NCBI GenBank assembly: GCA_016716465.1
Contig: JADJWH010000004.1
Coordinates: 62,001 to 126,000 of the forward strand
Length of the DNA stretch: 64,000 bases
DNA from: Gammaproteobacteria bacterium
Lineage (GTDB): Bacteria > Pseudomonadota > Gammaproteobacteria > SZUA-140
Direction of reading: 5' to 3'
Shown here: positions 44,291 through 53,540 of the stretch, one piece after another
Position numbering within the stretch: the first letter of the stretch is position 1
Layout of the letters: each line of letters starts with the position of its first letter
The notes under the pieces: model-generated
Told to the model about the DNA's origin: nothing
The model's database searches: none
The model's input: only the letters and a program-made list of their open reading frames with translations
Translations under genes and position numbers: made by a program

Positions 44291-45829
44291 ATGTCCGATA
44301 AATACGCGATCTTCGTCAAACAACTCACCAAGATCTATCCGCCCAACCTGCGCGCCGTGGACGGGCTCGACCTCAGCGTCAAGGAGGGTGAGATCATGGC
44401 CCTGCTCGGACCTAACGGGGCGGGCAAATCCACCACGATACGCGTGCTGTCGACGCTGAGCGGTTTCGATTCCGGTCAGGCCTTGGTCGGCGGCATCGAC
44501 GTGGACATAGACCCGGGGAAGGTCCGCCAGACCATCGGGGTAGTGGCGCAGAAAACAGGTGTCGATTACTTCCTGACCGGACGGGAGAACATGACCCTGC
44601 AGGGCCAGCTCTACCGTATGAAGAAGGCGGACATCAGGTCGCGCATCGACGAACTCGCGGAATATTTCGAGCTCAAGGACAGCATTGACAAGCCGGTGAC
44701 CGCCTATTCGGGCGGCATGACGCGAAAGCTCGACATCGCGACCGCGCTGATTCACCGTCCCAGGATCCTGTATCTCGACGAACCCACACTGGGACTCGAT
44801 ATCAGGAGCCGCAAGATCCTCTGGAAACACATCGAGGAACTCAACAAGAATTTCGGCCTGACCATCCTGCTCACGACCCATTATCTGGAAGAGGCCGACA
44901 AGCTCTCGCATCGGGTCTCGATCATCAACGCGGGAAAGATCCGCATCGTCGGCACGCCGGACGAATTGAAGACGGGCATTCATGGGGATTCCGTCGTGGT
45001 GTCGTTCGATACCGTCGGCGCGGCGGAGCGTGGCTATGCCGCGAGCCTGAAAGAGGCGCGCCTGGCGCGTGATGCGGTGTGGGACGGCAACAACCTGCAT
45101 CTCTATGTCGAGGATGGGGCGGGTTCCGTACCCCAGATCATGGAGCAGGCGGCCAGCCACGGCCTGCACGTGAAGACCCTCTCGCTCGCGCGCCCCACGC
45201 TGGACGACGTCTTCCTGAAATACACCGGCACCAGCATGGTGGAAACGGGCGAGGAAGAGCCCGAACAATGGTGGACTCAATGGGCCGGCAAGGGCGGCGG
45301 CGGCGGCAACTGGAAGAAGATGGCCAAGAAGTGGGGCTACGACCCCGATGCCGAAAACCCCGACTGGCAGGGTAATGACTGGGTCGACAAGGATGGCAAG
45401 CCCAAGGGGGATTGGAACGCGGCCGAGCAAACTACGGCGGCCACCGACGAAGCCCCCGCGGATACGAATACCGCGGATTCCTGGCAGGGCAACGAATGGG
45501 TAGACCCGGCGGGAAAGCAGAAAGGCGACTGGGGAAATTCCCCCGACTGGCAGGGCAATGCCTGGGTCGACAAGGACGGCAAGCCCAAGGGCGGTTGGGA
45601 AGCACCGCCGGAGCAGCCCACCCCGGCCAAGCCCGCGGCATCCTCGCCTGCAGCGGCCGACGGAAAACCCACCGGCCAATGGCAGGGTAACGAGTGGGTC
45701 GACAAGAGCGGGAAACAGGTCGGCGACTGGGGCCATGCCTCCGACTGGAAGGGCAATGACTGGGTCGATGAACAAGGCAAGCCCAAGGGCGACTGGTCGC
45801 AAGACCCCGCCAAGAAAGAGCGCGGCTGA
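44291..45829 (+). CDS. ABC-2 type exporter ATPase with C-terminal tryptophan repeats
   Basis: A 512-residue protein. Residues 1-310 are a DrrA-like ATPase: Walker A GPNGAGKST at 40-48, signature YSGGMTRKLDIATALIH, Walker B ILYLDEPTLGLD, and the C-terminal DrrA region ending TLDDVFLKYTGTSM. The remaining about 195 residues are unusual. After a Trp/Gly-rich linker (WWTQWAGKGGGGGNWKK), five copies of the consensus W-[QK]-G-N-x-W-V-D-x-x-G-K-x-x-G-x-W occur at residues 359, 398, 420, 464 and 486. Copies 2-3 and 4-5 are paired 22 residues apart, with Ala/Pro-rich linkers between pairs. I know no such tail on this family. The ABC permease follows 56 bases later. By analogy with Wzt-type ATPases, whose C-terminal domain binds the exported glycan, the tail may bind substrate; this is inference. 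Confidence 0.9.
   Translation: MSDKYAIFVKQLTKIYPPNLRAVDGLDLSVKEGEIMALLGPNGAGKSTTIRVLSTLSGFDSGQALVGGIDVDIDPGKVRQTIGVVAQKTGVDYFLTGRENMTLQGQLYRMKKADIRSRIDELAEYFELKDSIDKPVTAYSGGMTRKLDIATALIHRPRILYLDEPTLGLDIRSRKILWKHIEELNKNFGLTILLTTHYLEEADKLSHRVSIINAGKIRIVGTPDELKTGIHGDSVVVSFDTVGAAERGYAASLKEARLARDAVWDGNNLHLYVEDGAGSVPQIMEQAASHGLHVKTLSLARPTLDDVFLKYTGTSMVETGEEEPEQWWTQWAGKGGGGGNWKKMAKKWGYDPDAENPDWQGNDWVDKDGKPKGDWNAAEQTTAATDEAPADTNTADSWQGNEWVDPAGKQKGDWGNSPDWQGNAWVDKDGKPKGGWEAPPEQPTPAKPAASSPAAADGKPTGQWQGNEWVDKSGKQVGDWGHASDWKGNDWVDEQGKPKGDWSQDPAKKERG
45365..45796 (+). repeat. Five-copy coding repeat in the ABC ATPase tail
   Basis: Five 51-base units encode the 17-residue tryptophan repeat: 45365-45415, 45482-45532, 45548-45598, 45680-45730 and 45746-45796. 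The units differ at third codon positions and by several substitutions, so they are not fresh duplications. Confidence 0.9.
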
Positions 45830-45885
45830 CCGCAACCGCAACGCGGGCATCCTGTTTTTCTAACTTTGAACCGGAGCATCAATTC

Positions 45886-46632
45886 ATGATGGCGGACACT
45901 TGGCATCTGTTTAACAAGTACATGATCATCACCCTGCGGATGCCCATGTGGTCCTTGTTCACGCTGATCCAGCCGATGATCTGGCTCATCATCTTCGGAC
46001 AGCTGTTCGGTCGCTTCGTCCAGTCAGAGCACTACATGGACTTCATGGTGCCTGGCATCCTGATCATGACGGTGCTGTTCGGATCCTCCTGGTCAGGGGT
46101 GAGTCTGCTGAGAGAAATCTCCGCGGGTACGGTAGACAAGATGCTGGTCTCTCCCGTTTCGCGCGTCGCCATCGTGTTGAGCCGGGTGCTGCATTCCGCG
46201 GTGCAGGTGATCGCCCAGGCCATCGTCATCCTGGTCGTGGCATGGGCAATGGGTTCATCGATCAATTTCAACCCCATCTACCTCGTGCTCGGCATGCTCG
46301 TAGTGTTCCTGCTCGGGGTGGGCTTCGCCGCGCTTTCGAACGGTTTCGCCATCACACTGCAGCGCGAGGAGCCTCTCGTCATGATCGGCAACATGATGAC
46401 ATTGCCGCTGATGTTCTTCTCCTCGGCCCTGGTGCCGGAACAGTTCATGCCGGACTGGATACAATACGTCTCGGTCCTCAATCCGATCACCTACGCCGTC
46501 GAGGCGGTCCGGGCCGTGATCTCCAGCGCGCCCGATCTAGGCCTGTTCATCAAGGGATTCGTCGTCATGCTGGTCTTCGCGGGCGCCACTCTTGCCTGGG
46601 CGGTAACCGCTTTCAATGCCTTGCGCGACTAG
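45886..46632 (+). CDS. ABC-2 type exporter permease
   Basis: A 248-residue membrane protein with six hydrophobic segments, of the DrrB/NodJ type. It shows the region from MWLIIFGQLFGRF-like sequence near residue 33, GSSWSGVSLLREISAGTVDKMLVSPVSR before segment three, and PLMFFSSALVPEQFMPDWIQYVSVLNPITYAVEAVRA near the end, the ABC-2 signature. It is the partner of the repeat-bearing ATPase. The substrate could be a glycan, lipid or small molecule. It converges with the TPR-barrel gene, 20 bases away. Confidence 0.9.
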   Translation: MMADTWHLFNKYMIITLRMPMWSLFTLIQPMIWLIIFGQLFGRFVQSEHYMDFMVPGILIMTVLFGSSWSGVSLLREISAGTVDKMLVSPVSRVAIVLSRVLHSAVQVIAQAIVILVVAWAMGSSINFNPIYLVLGMLVVFLLGVGFAALSNGFAITLQREEPLVMIGNMMTLPLMFFSSALVPEQFMPDWIQYVSVLNPITYAVEAVRAVISSAPDLGLFIKGFVVMLVFAGATLAWAVTAFNALRD

Positions 46633-46651
46633 AGCCGTCCGCACTCCATCC

Positions 46652-49351
46652 TCAAAACCTGAGATTGATTCCCGTCGTCAGCAGCGACCGGCGATAGTCG
46701 CTCAAGGAGGAGCTCTGCTGACCCTCGATAATGTCCTCGCTGTTCAGAATAAATCCCACCGGAAGATTCGAGCGGTTATCCGTCCAGGCAAACGAGGCGA
46801 ACAGGCTGATGTCCGGCTTGTACCGGTAGGTCAGCCCCAGGGCAAGATTGTTTCTGACGTTCCTGCGCCGGCTCGTGAACTGGGAAAATGAGTCCAGATT
46901 GGTGTAATTGAAGACGGAATATCCCAGCGTCAGGTTTATGCTCCCCCACGGCATGAAATGCTCCAGCCCACCGGACAGGCCGTGACTTGTATAGGCATAA
47001 TCGCTGCCGACAAGTTCCTTGTTTTCATTGATGACATAGGTGTAACCCAACCTGAGAGTGTTGGTGCTCGCTGCCGGCTGGCTGATGGAGACTCCGCCCG
47101 CCGTGGTATATGAACTGAAAAACGGGCTGCTGGAGGAGTCGAAGTCGCTGTATGACAGGTTAAACGAAAGTCCGCTGGATACCGCCTCACCCCGCCTGAG
47201 AAGGTTAGGCAACCTCAGGCGCGACAGCACTTCGCCAAAGACCGTATGCATCCGGCTGAGACGGGTTTCGACCAGTATCCCGTCAGTGGTTCGATAGGTA
47301 TACCCCCCCACCAACGTCAATGCGTCCCGGATCGTACTGGCGGCAAGCGTCGTGCTCGTATTCAGGTAATCGTACTGGCCTTCGTGATAATTGGAATAGG
47401 ATGGCTGTGCCGACAAACGCCAGCGATATCCCCGCTCCGTCTTGTACTGATAGGAAAGATTCAGTGACAGATCGGATCTCAACTCTTCCGCCGGGTCGGT
47501 ATCGCTCAAATTGCTGTTGCTGTCATAAGCGAAGGCATATCCGACACCGACCGTGACGCCATTGATGCGCTGTTGCAGATTCCTCAGCCTGCGCCTGACG
47601 GTCTGCTCCACTTCCGGCGGGGGATTCGCCTGCAGGATTTTGCGGTACTCCTCTATCGCATCCTCCTCACGGTTAAGCCTCTCGTAGCTGTAAGCCAGAT
47701 TGAGTCTGGCACTGACATGGGTTGGAATCTGCCGCACAACCTCTTTGTAGGCATCGACGGCGCTCGTGATATCGTCCTCGCGCGAATAGATCAAACCGAG
47801 ATAGAAATAGGCCACGGAATTGGCCGGATCCTGGGCCAGGATATCGGAAAACTCCCGCCCGGACGCCCGCAGATCGCCTTCTATGAAGAGGCGCTTTGCG
47901 TTAACCAGCTTCATCGCCGATGCATAACGTGACGCCAGGGCTTCATCTCTTGTCCTGGAAATCAGCCACAGATATTCACGTACGGAATCCGAGAACCGTC
48001 CCAGCTTGTCATAGAGGCCGGCGAGCGCCGAGTGCGCAAACTCATCGTCCGGGCTCATATTCAGGAACTGCTCGAGGAGCGAGGCCGCATCCTGATGTTT
48101 CTCCATCCGGACGTACAGTATAGCCAGCTCTTTCACGGTTGCCGCATCTCCGGGATTCGCCTTGAGCCTCGCGTCAAGCTCAGCCAACTTCTCCGTCGTC
48201 TTTTCCCGGACAGTGATTTTCCCTTCCTCCGATGAGAGAATCCTTGCCAGCAGGCGCCTGGCGATCTCTCGCTGCTCGCCTTCTTCTTGCTTCTCGGTCA
48301 CGGCATAGACCTGATCATATGCTTCCGAATAGCGATCATCGGCAAGATACAATGCTGCCAGGCTGTTACGGGCTGGCAGGTCATCGGGATATTGCGCGAC
48401 GAGCGCTTCATAGGCCGTGCGCTCGCCTCTGCTGTCGCCCAAACGACGATAAAGCTCGGGGAGCGCTTTCAATGCGACATTGTTCGAAGGCTCGCCCTCG
48501 AGTGCTCGCTCATAGGCCAGCACGGCATCCTGGAGGTTTCCGTTCCGAGTCAACATTCTGGCTTCCAGGATATCGAGCCTGACTCCAGCTTTCACCGCCG
48601 CCGGGCTGCCGACCCCCACCTCCACGATATGCCTCAGATTGAGGACCGCGGCATCCAGATCTCCTTGCGCCTCATTTACCGTGGCAAGATTCAGGTATGC
48701 ATTGAGGTACCCGGGATCGATCCGAATGGCCCGCTCGTACATGTCACGCGCTTCTTTCATTCGCCCTTTGAGCATGTATGCCACCCCGGTGCTGTACGCC
48801 AACAGCGCGTCACCGGGACTGTCGTCGGCAAGTTCCTGGAACAGAAGCACTGCCTGATCCAGCTCGTTTCGCTTGGCATGCTGAGTCGCTACGAGGTAGC
48901 GCAGGTTTCTCACACTCGATTTGAAAACATCACCGCTCGGGGCAGCCCACTGAATCACACCCGAGTATGCCTCGATCGCCTTATCCAGTTGGTCATGCGC
49001 TTCGTAGAAGCTGGCAAGCCGATAGCGTGCTGCGACATTGGCCGGGTCGAGCACCACGGCGTGCTCCAGGGCTTCAACCGCATGAGCCTCGTCCCCGGCG
49101 CTGGCATAGGCCAGGCCAAGGTAATAGTGCGCTTCGGAACTGCCCTCATCTTGCCTTATGGCCTGCTGGAACTTCTCTACCGCCAGGTCGGCCCTTCCAG
49201 CGTCCAGCATGGACTTCCCCGCATCGAGCAACCGCCCGGTCCCCGATAAAACCGGGGAATCAGCCTGTGCCGCCACCATACCGGGAGTAAGCAAGCACAG
49301 AGAGAGTGACGCCAAGATCACGGATATCGATGGAAACCGGAGGGAAACCAT
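46652..49351 (-). CDS. TPR protein with C-terminal outer-membrane barrel
   Basis: An exported protein of about 899 residues. After a signal peptide (VILASLSLCLLTPGMVAAQ) there are roughly 550 residues of tetratricopeptide repeats, for example SSEAHYYLGLAYASAGDEAHAV and SVAYFYLGLIYSREDDI. The last 290 residues change to alternating beta strands beginning at GVTVGVGYAFAYDSNSNLSD and end in TTGINLRF with a terminal Phe, as outer-membrane barrels do. A periplasmic TPR domain plus barrel is the layout of BcsC and PgaA, which guide polysaccharide out of the cell. I see no cellulose or PNAG enzymes here, so the cargo is unknown. I prefer the ATG at 49351 over a TTG at 49372. It ends the minus-strand series. 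Confidence 0.85.
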   Translation of the reverse strand: MVSLRFPSISVILASLSLCLLTPGMVAAQADSPVLSGTGRLLDAGKSMLDAGRADLAVEKFQQAIRQDEGSSEAHYYLGLAYASAGDEAHAVEALEHAVVLDPANVAARYRLASFYEAHDQLDKAIEAYSGVIQWAAPSGDVFKSSVRNLRYLVATQHAKRNELDQAVLLFQELADDSPGDALLAYSTGVAYMLKGRMKEARDMYERAIRIDPGYLNAYLNLATVNEAQGDLDAAVLNLRHIVEVGVGSPAAVKAGVRLDILEARMLTRNGNLQDAVLAYERALEGEPSNNVALKALPELYRRLGDSRGERTAYEALVAQYPDDLPARNSLAALYLADDRYSEAYDQVYAVTEKQEEGEQREIARRLLARILSSEEGKITVREKTTEKLAELDARLKANPGDAATVKELAILYVRMEKHQDAASLLEQFLNMSPDDEFAHSALAGLYDKLGRFSDSVREYLWLISRTRDEALASRYASAMKLVNAKRLFIEGDLRASGREFSDILAQDPANSVAYFYLGLIYSREDDITSAVDAYKEVVRQIPTHVSARLNLAYSYERLNREEDAIEEYRKILQANPPPEVEQTVRRRLRNLQQRINGVTVGVGYAFAYDSNSNLSDTDPAEELRSDLSLNLSYQYKTERGYRWRLSAQPSYSNYHEGQYDYLNTSTTLAASTIRDALTLVGGYTYRTTDGILVETRLSRMHTVFGEVLSRLRLPNLLRRGEAVSSGLSFNLSYSDFDSSSSPFFSSYTTAGGVSISQPAASTNTLRLGYTYVINENKELVGSDYAYTSHGLSGGLEHFMPWGSINLTLGYSVFNYTNLDSFSQFTSRRRNVRNNLALGLTYRYKPDISLFASFAWTDNRSNLPVGFILNSEDIIEGQQSSSLSDYRRSLLTTGINLRF

Positions 49352-49446
49352 TATCTGTTTGTCGATTATCAAGATGCCGCGTCCCTTACCTGAAGGTACA
49401 GGACGGATATCCGTTTATGAGCGGAGTCGCGCCACATGGGGAGATG

Positions 49447-50385
49447 CTAAAAGTAGAAATTGACTTTGAACAATGCCCGCCAACCGTCAAAGCCGAGCTT
49501 CAGTTTCCGGTAGCTCGCGTCATCGAAGGATGTCGCGTCCACCAGATAGGTCACCTCGTTCTCTGCATCGAGCTGTACCGGCGTCCTGAAATTGAGATTG
49601 TCTTCTTCCTGTATATCGGTTTTAAGCGTGGCGTTACCCAGACTGACCTCATCGGCGCTTAGCGTATACCCCAGATCAACTCCCAGGGATATCCAGCTTC
49701 TCAGGAAATATTCTCCACCGACTCCGAAATTCAACATAAGAAGCCCCGTAGCCTGAGATTCCATCTCGATGATCCTCTTGAACGTGTCTCCACCGCTTCC
49801 CTGGAAGGCGAATACCATGTTCTCCTTGTAATCAATATCGAGGACCTCGTTGAGGGTGACCCTGCCATAGATATCGTACTTCCTGGGCTTCTGCGCGAGA
49901 ATGCGCTGTACGCCAAGGTAGTACTGAAAATAGGATATACTCGCGGACCGTTCGTAACCCGCGGAGGTCAGTGAGCCCTGGAAAGGAATTTCCGTCTGAA
50001 CCGCTGATGTGGAAACGCCTTCCCAACCACTGGCTCCCAGGATCAGGGAATACTTCGGGTCGAGCAGCATTCTGATCTCGATGCCCGCCTCGGTGCCGTA
50101 TTCTATGGATGGGAGACGGTTGTCAATCAAAAAATCATAGTCGGTGTTCTCACCGCTGTCCTGAAAGATAATGCGCCCTCGGCCTGGCAGGGGAGAACGA
50201 AATTCGCCCTCGTTGAGCAGCGTCATGGTTGGGCTGTGCACGCCCAGAATCGGAGACACGCTCCAATTTTTCTGGTCAGAATCCGCGTACGCGGCCCGGG
50301 ACTGGCATACCATTACGACGACAAGCGCGAACACCAGAAATCCACAGAGCGAACGCAGCACAGAACCAGCCGGAAAGTTCATCAT
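49447..50385 (-). CDS. Outer-membrane beta-barrel protein, unknown
   Basis: A 312-residue exported protein. The signal peptide is LCGFLVFALVVVMVCQSRAAYA. The rest alternates hydrophobic and polar residues in strands, for example IEYGTEAGIEIRMLLDPKYSLILGASG and GLLMLNFGVGGEYFLRSWISLGVDLGYTLS, and ends in LFKVNFYF with terminal Phe. This indicates an outer-membrane barrel of about 10-14 strands. No named family is recognised. It lies between the DUF1302-like porin and the TPR-barrel genes on the same strand, with a 41-base gap before it, so it probably belongs to their operon. Confidence 0.75.
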   Translation of the reverse strand: MMNFPAGSVLRSLCGFLVFALVVVMVCQSRAAYADSDQKNWSVSPILGVHSPTMTLLNEGEFRSPLPGRGRIIFQDSGENTDYDFLIDNRLPSIEYGTEAGIEIRMLLDPKYSLILGASGWEGVSTSAVQTEIPFQGSLTSAGYERSASISYFQYYLGVQRILAQKPRKYDIYGRVTLNEVLDIDYKENMVFAFQGSGGDTFKRIIEMESQATGLLMLNFGVGGEYFLRSWISLGVDLGYTLSADEVSLGNATLKTDIQEEDNLNFRTPVQLDAENEVTYLVDATSFDDASYRKLKLGFDGWRALFKVNFYF

Positions 50386-50426
50386 CGATTATGCCCAATC
50401 CTGTGTCATTACTTTCCGCCCCGATG

Positions 50427-51941
50427 TCAGAACGTATATTTAAACTCGGCGAACACACGGTCGTTATTATTGAAATTTCCGAAGAACTGCGCGCTCTGCT
50501 CTAGGGCCTCGGCACTGGTAATGGCATTGGCCCCGCCCGTCGAACCCAGCTTGGATTTTGATCCGGTAAAAATATCGAATCCCGCGGTAATCTGGAAATG
50601 ATCCGTTATCGAGAAAATAACCTCGGGTTTCAGATAGAGTTCGTGCAGATTAACGAGGCCTATGGCGAGAAGTTGAAGCACCGCCGCCTGCTCGGGCAGG
50701 GGCTTGCGAATAAACAGTGTTAGGGAGGTATCGAACTCATCCTGGATAAGTTTGCTGTCATGGTCCAGGATGATCCATTGTGAAATGGCCGGAGAGAAGT
50801 CTGCGCCAAACTTGGTGAAATCATAACCCAACCCCCACCGGATATGCTTTCTCTGCAACTCGCCCTGGCTGTCAAGATAGCCGTCGCCGTCCCGGTCGGT
50901 ATCATTCTGCAGCCCGAAGAATTTGTCCGGAATGTAGGCAAGCTCACCCTTCACGATTCCGGAACCCAGCTGTCTGACTCCGGTAAAACCGTAAATGTTT
51001 ATGCGGGTATAGGTCGGGAAAAATACCGGGTCCAGCGCGGAGTTGATGGCTGCTGAACGATAGACGACAGGAAAATCGTCCCAAGTATAGAAATAACTCA
51101 GGGAAATCTCCGTGTCGAGGAAGCTGGTTGAATAGCGGAGCCCGAATTCAGAATTCCCCAGGGTAAACGAGTTTGGTTCTTTCGTATTCGGAACATCCTG
51201 AAGCAACTCCCACTCGGAGCCCGGCGGTGCCGGCTTGTGGAACCTGACGTCGGGTATCCAGAGGAGCTGATAACTATCATCGCCCCTATAGACATCCACT
51301 TTGGCCATCCAGAGCGGAATTCTGTAATCGAGCAAGTCAGGCAGAATGAGCTCCCTGAAATCCAGAGGATTGATCTCGTCAGTGATCCTGATCCCTTCAA
51401 GCACACCCCATACTACGATCTGTTTTCCCAGGCGGACATCGACCTTGCTCGTGGTGATGTCGAGATAGAACTCTCTCAGCTCCGCGACCGGAGAATCTTT
51501 ATCATGGTCAAGATCATTGACGAACACCAGGGGCTTGTCGTCGTCACGCGCAAACCTGCCTGTGATCGTCTCATAATCGAACAAGTCATAGGCAAGATCG
51601 TGATACGCCCACGCGGAGAACCCCAGCTTGCTGTTCGGGCTGAAGGCATAATCCCCGTTTACCTGGAGTATATTTCGGATTTTTGTTATCGATCTCGGTT
51701 CATCCAACCGGTAGGCAGTTTCGTTTTTCACGTAACCGCCTATTGAAAGTCTGTCTCGCCAGCTCGCGGATTCCGCCTGGCTGGCGAGTGAAACGGGGGG
51801 CTCCCCGTGAAACAGCTCATCGATATTCGTTATTTCCTGCGCATCATCCGCAGCCTTCCCGGACAATGAAAATAGAAGCGATACCGCTACCCATGCCATC
51901 TTTCCGAGAGTTGCCCCCCGGATCAGGTTGACTCCCTGCAT
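50427..51941 (-). CDS. DUF1302-like outer-membrane protein
   Basis: An exported protein of about 504 residues. The start at 51941 overlaps the end of the regulator gene and gives a signal peptide MAWVAVSLLFSLSGKAA. The sequence has RLSIGGYVKNETAYRL, VDVRLGKQIVVWGVLEGIRITDEINPLDFRELILPDLLDYRIPLWMAK, and strand-rich segments ending EFKYTF. The GKQ-VVWG ... INPxDF core is what I associate with DUF1302 outer-membrane proteins. In other bacteria these are commonly encoded with a LolA-like protein and an RND (MMPL) pump; the LolA-like gene is here, but no RND gene is in the window. The longer frame to 52034 lies inside the upstream gene. Confidence 0.8.
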   Translation of the reverse strand: MQGVNLIRGATLGKMAWVAVSLLFSLSGKAADDAQEITNIDELFHGEPPVSLASQAESASWRDRLSIGGYVKNETAYRLDEPRSITKIRNILQVNGDYAFSPNSKLGFSAWAYHDLAYDLFDYETITGRFARDDDKPLVFVNDLDHDKDSPVAELREFYLDITTSKVDVRLGKQIVVWGVLEGIRITDEINPLDFRELILPDLLDYRIPLWMAKVDVYRGDDSYQLLWIPDVRFHKPAPPGSEWELLQDVPNTKEPNSFTLGNSEFGLRYSTSFLDTEISLSYFYTWDDFPVVYRSAAINSALDPVFFPTYTRINIYGFTGVRQLGSGIVKGELAYIPDKFFGLQNDTDRDGDGYLDSQGELQRKHIRWGLGYDFTKFGADFSPAISQWIILDHDSKLIQDEFDTSLTLFIRKPLPEQAAVLQLLAIGLVNLHELYLKPEVIFSITDHFQITAGFDIFTGSKSKLGSTGGANAITSAEALEQSAQFFGNFNNNDRVFAEFKYTF

Positions 51942-52366
51942 TTCTCGCACAATATCACGCGGTCTTCTCTCGCTCCCGATACCCCCCATGCGGCGACGCT
52001 TCCAGCGGGCAAAATCTTCGAGCAGCTTGAACATGCCACATCCTTATTCAAGGTAATCCTCTCCCAGCCTATGACATTGGGAAATCTCTCGTTCAATCCG
52101 ACAGACGCCCCCCCATCGAGGCCTGCCTGAGCGCGCTCACGCGCGACCTGGGTATTGAAGGCATCTTCCAGGATATTCCTGATGAGAATGGAAACCGGAA
52201 TTCCCAGGCTATCCGCCCTTGCGATGACCTTTTCTCGCAGATCCTTGGGCACGCGTGCACCCAAATATTCTTCTTTCCGCTTCATTGCAGTGCTTCGTGC
52301 CTGCTCCCTCATCGCACTCGCCTGCTTTCTTCCGAACTCTCTCATTTGCCTCGCGAAATCTTGCAT
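51923..52366 (-). CDS. Ribbon-helix-helix regulator with C-terminal four-cysteine site
   Basis: A 147-residue protein. Residues about 34-72 (YLGARVPKDLREKVIARADSLG followed by a second helix) look like a ribbon-helix-helix DNA-binding unit. The first 30 residues are a basic helix. The C-terminus has CSSC at 112-115 and CEKC at 140-143, a likely zinc site of treble-clef or rubredoxin type. The start at 52366 follows AGAGGGG; the longer frame crosses the promoter. A perfect palindrome overlaps its presumed promoter, as for autoregulated RHH repressors. The stop overlaps the start of the DUF1302-like gene, so regulator and target are coupled. It could also be a structural small protein, but regulation is the simplest reading. 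Confidence 0.75.
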   Translation of the reverse strand: MQDFARQMREFGRKQASAMREQARSTAMKRKEEYLGARVPKDLREKVIARADSLGIPVSILIRNILEDAFNTQVARERAQAGLDGGASVGLNERFPNVIGWERITLNKDVACSSCSKILPAGSVAAWGVSGAREDRVILCEKCREST

Positions 52367-52399
52367 AAAATTTCCCCTCTGACCATGATCGTTGTGACG

Positions 52400-52434
52400 C
52401 ATTAAAATGTATAACAAAAGTTATACATAGTCAA
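52400..52434 (-). promoter_or_regulatory. Promoter with palindromic operator of the RHH gene
   Basis: On the minus strand TTGACT (52434-52429) is followed 17 bases later by TACATT, a plausible -35/-10 pair. Between and over them lies a perfect palindrome, ATGTATAAC-AAAA-GTTATACAT (52407-52428). This is the classical layout for a repressor site. The RHH start is about 40 bases downstream. Confidence 0.65.
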
Positions 52435-52568
52435 ACAATCGGCCAGCAGTACACGACAATCGCGTATTGTATTGACTACGCCGGCGATGGGCGCTGGAAC
52501 ATCGATACAGGAAAAACCGCTAACCCCGAGGGGACGGGAAATCCGCCCGGGGCATTCCATATTGGCAT

Positions 52569-53423
52569 CTATTTCACAATCTCAGCTGGACCACGCTCCA
52601 AGGTTCTTGCCGAGAACATTTCGTCATCGACACCGGCATTGATCTTGATTTCACTCAATTGAAAGATCGAGGCGCTGAGCGTGCGTCGACTCCTCACCAG
52701 CACCCGATCCCATACCCAGGCGTCACCCATCCGTTGCCACTTGATGAATTGCTCTTTGATCAACTCGCCATTGTGATCGTAATAGTCGATCCGACTATTG
52801 ACGCACTCATCCCAGTTCTTGGTCTTCAGGAACCAGAAGACTCTCTTGCCATAGATCGGATTGGCTTCCTTGGGCGTGCTTTCGACGATATAAAATACTG
52901 CGTCGTCCACCTGTCGCGTACCGATGTACTTGTGATCATCGTCTTCCAATGCCCTTCGGCTGACGTCAGCATATGTAAGATTGGAGTTCAGAAAACTGTC
53001 ACCGAGATCGCGGATAGAAACCCTCCTGATCTTCTTGAGAGCAGGGAGGTATATCCATTGATCCACCGGCTTGTCATGATCGCTGTAAGCCACCCGCATG
53101 AAGGCGGAACCTTTCGCCTCCGGGGGATATGTCGTAAACAGCAGCATCTTGTCGGCGACATCATCCTTTCCCCTGTAATCTTTCCAGAACCTCAGGTACT
53201 CACTCTTCATCACCTTGCCTTCCTTGTCCTGAAGGATCACGGTGAATTTCCCCTGCTGATCGTCGCCCGGATATTTGTTACCGCAGCGCTCGAAGATCTG
53301 CCTGCCCGTCAATTCCGGCTCGGCTTCCTCAGCGGCTGCGAGGGAGGCACCCAGAAAGGCAACCACGACCGCACAGATCACCGTGCGCATGCATAAATGC
53401 AAGCGATGCTTGAGAAGACTCAT
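52569..53423 (-). CDS. LolA-like outer-membrane lipoprotein-sorting family protein
   Basis: An exported protein of about 284 residues. The signal peptide is TVICAVVVAFLGASLAAAEE. The mature part has TGRQIFERCGNKYPGDDQQG, LLFTTYPPEAKGSAFMRVAYSD, DQWIYLPALKKIRRVSIRDLGDSFLNSNLTYADV, which are hallmarks of the LolA-like family found beside RND-type exporters and DUF1302 proteins. These proteins likely carry a hydrophobic molecule across the periplasm. I prefer the ATG at 53423, which follows GAGGGCGGA, over 53453. It is upstream of the RHH regulator on the same strand, with a promoter region between them. Confidence 0.85.
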   Translation of the reverse strand: MSLLKHRLHLCMRTVICAVVVAFLGASLAAAEEAEPELTGRQIFERCGNKYPGDDQQGKFTVILQDKEGKVMKSEYLRFWKDYRGKDDVADKMLLFTTYPPEAKGSAFMRVAYSDHDKPVDQWIYLPALKKIRRVSIRDLGDSFLNSNLTYADVSRRALEDDDHKYIGTRQVDDAVFYIVESTPKEANPIYGKRVFWFLKTKNWDECVNSRIDYYDHNGELIKEQFIKWQRMGDAWVWDRVLVRSRRTLSASIFQLSEIKINAGVDDEMFSARTLERGPAEIVK

Positions 53424-53540
53424 TCCGCCCTCATCCAGCTTATGTTTAGCCATATTGATCTGTAATCCACACCCTCAAAACCGGCACAAGATTTCATCTG
53501 TTCAGATTCTTGTGGTGCTACCAAGCATCCACATGAAACC

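Noticed and set aside
45365..45796. CRISPR-like or satellite repeat
   Set aside because: The units are in frame, spaced unevenly, and differ at third codon positions; they are protein repeats.
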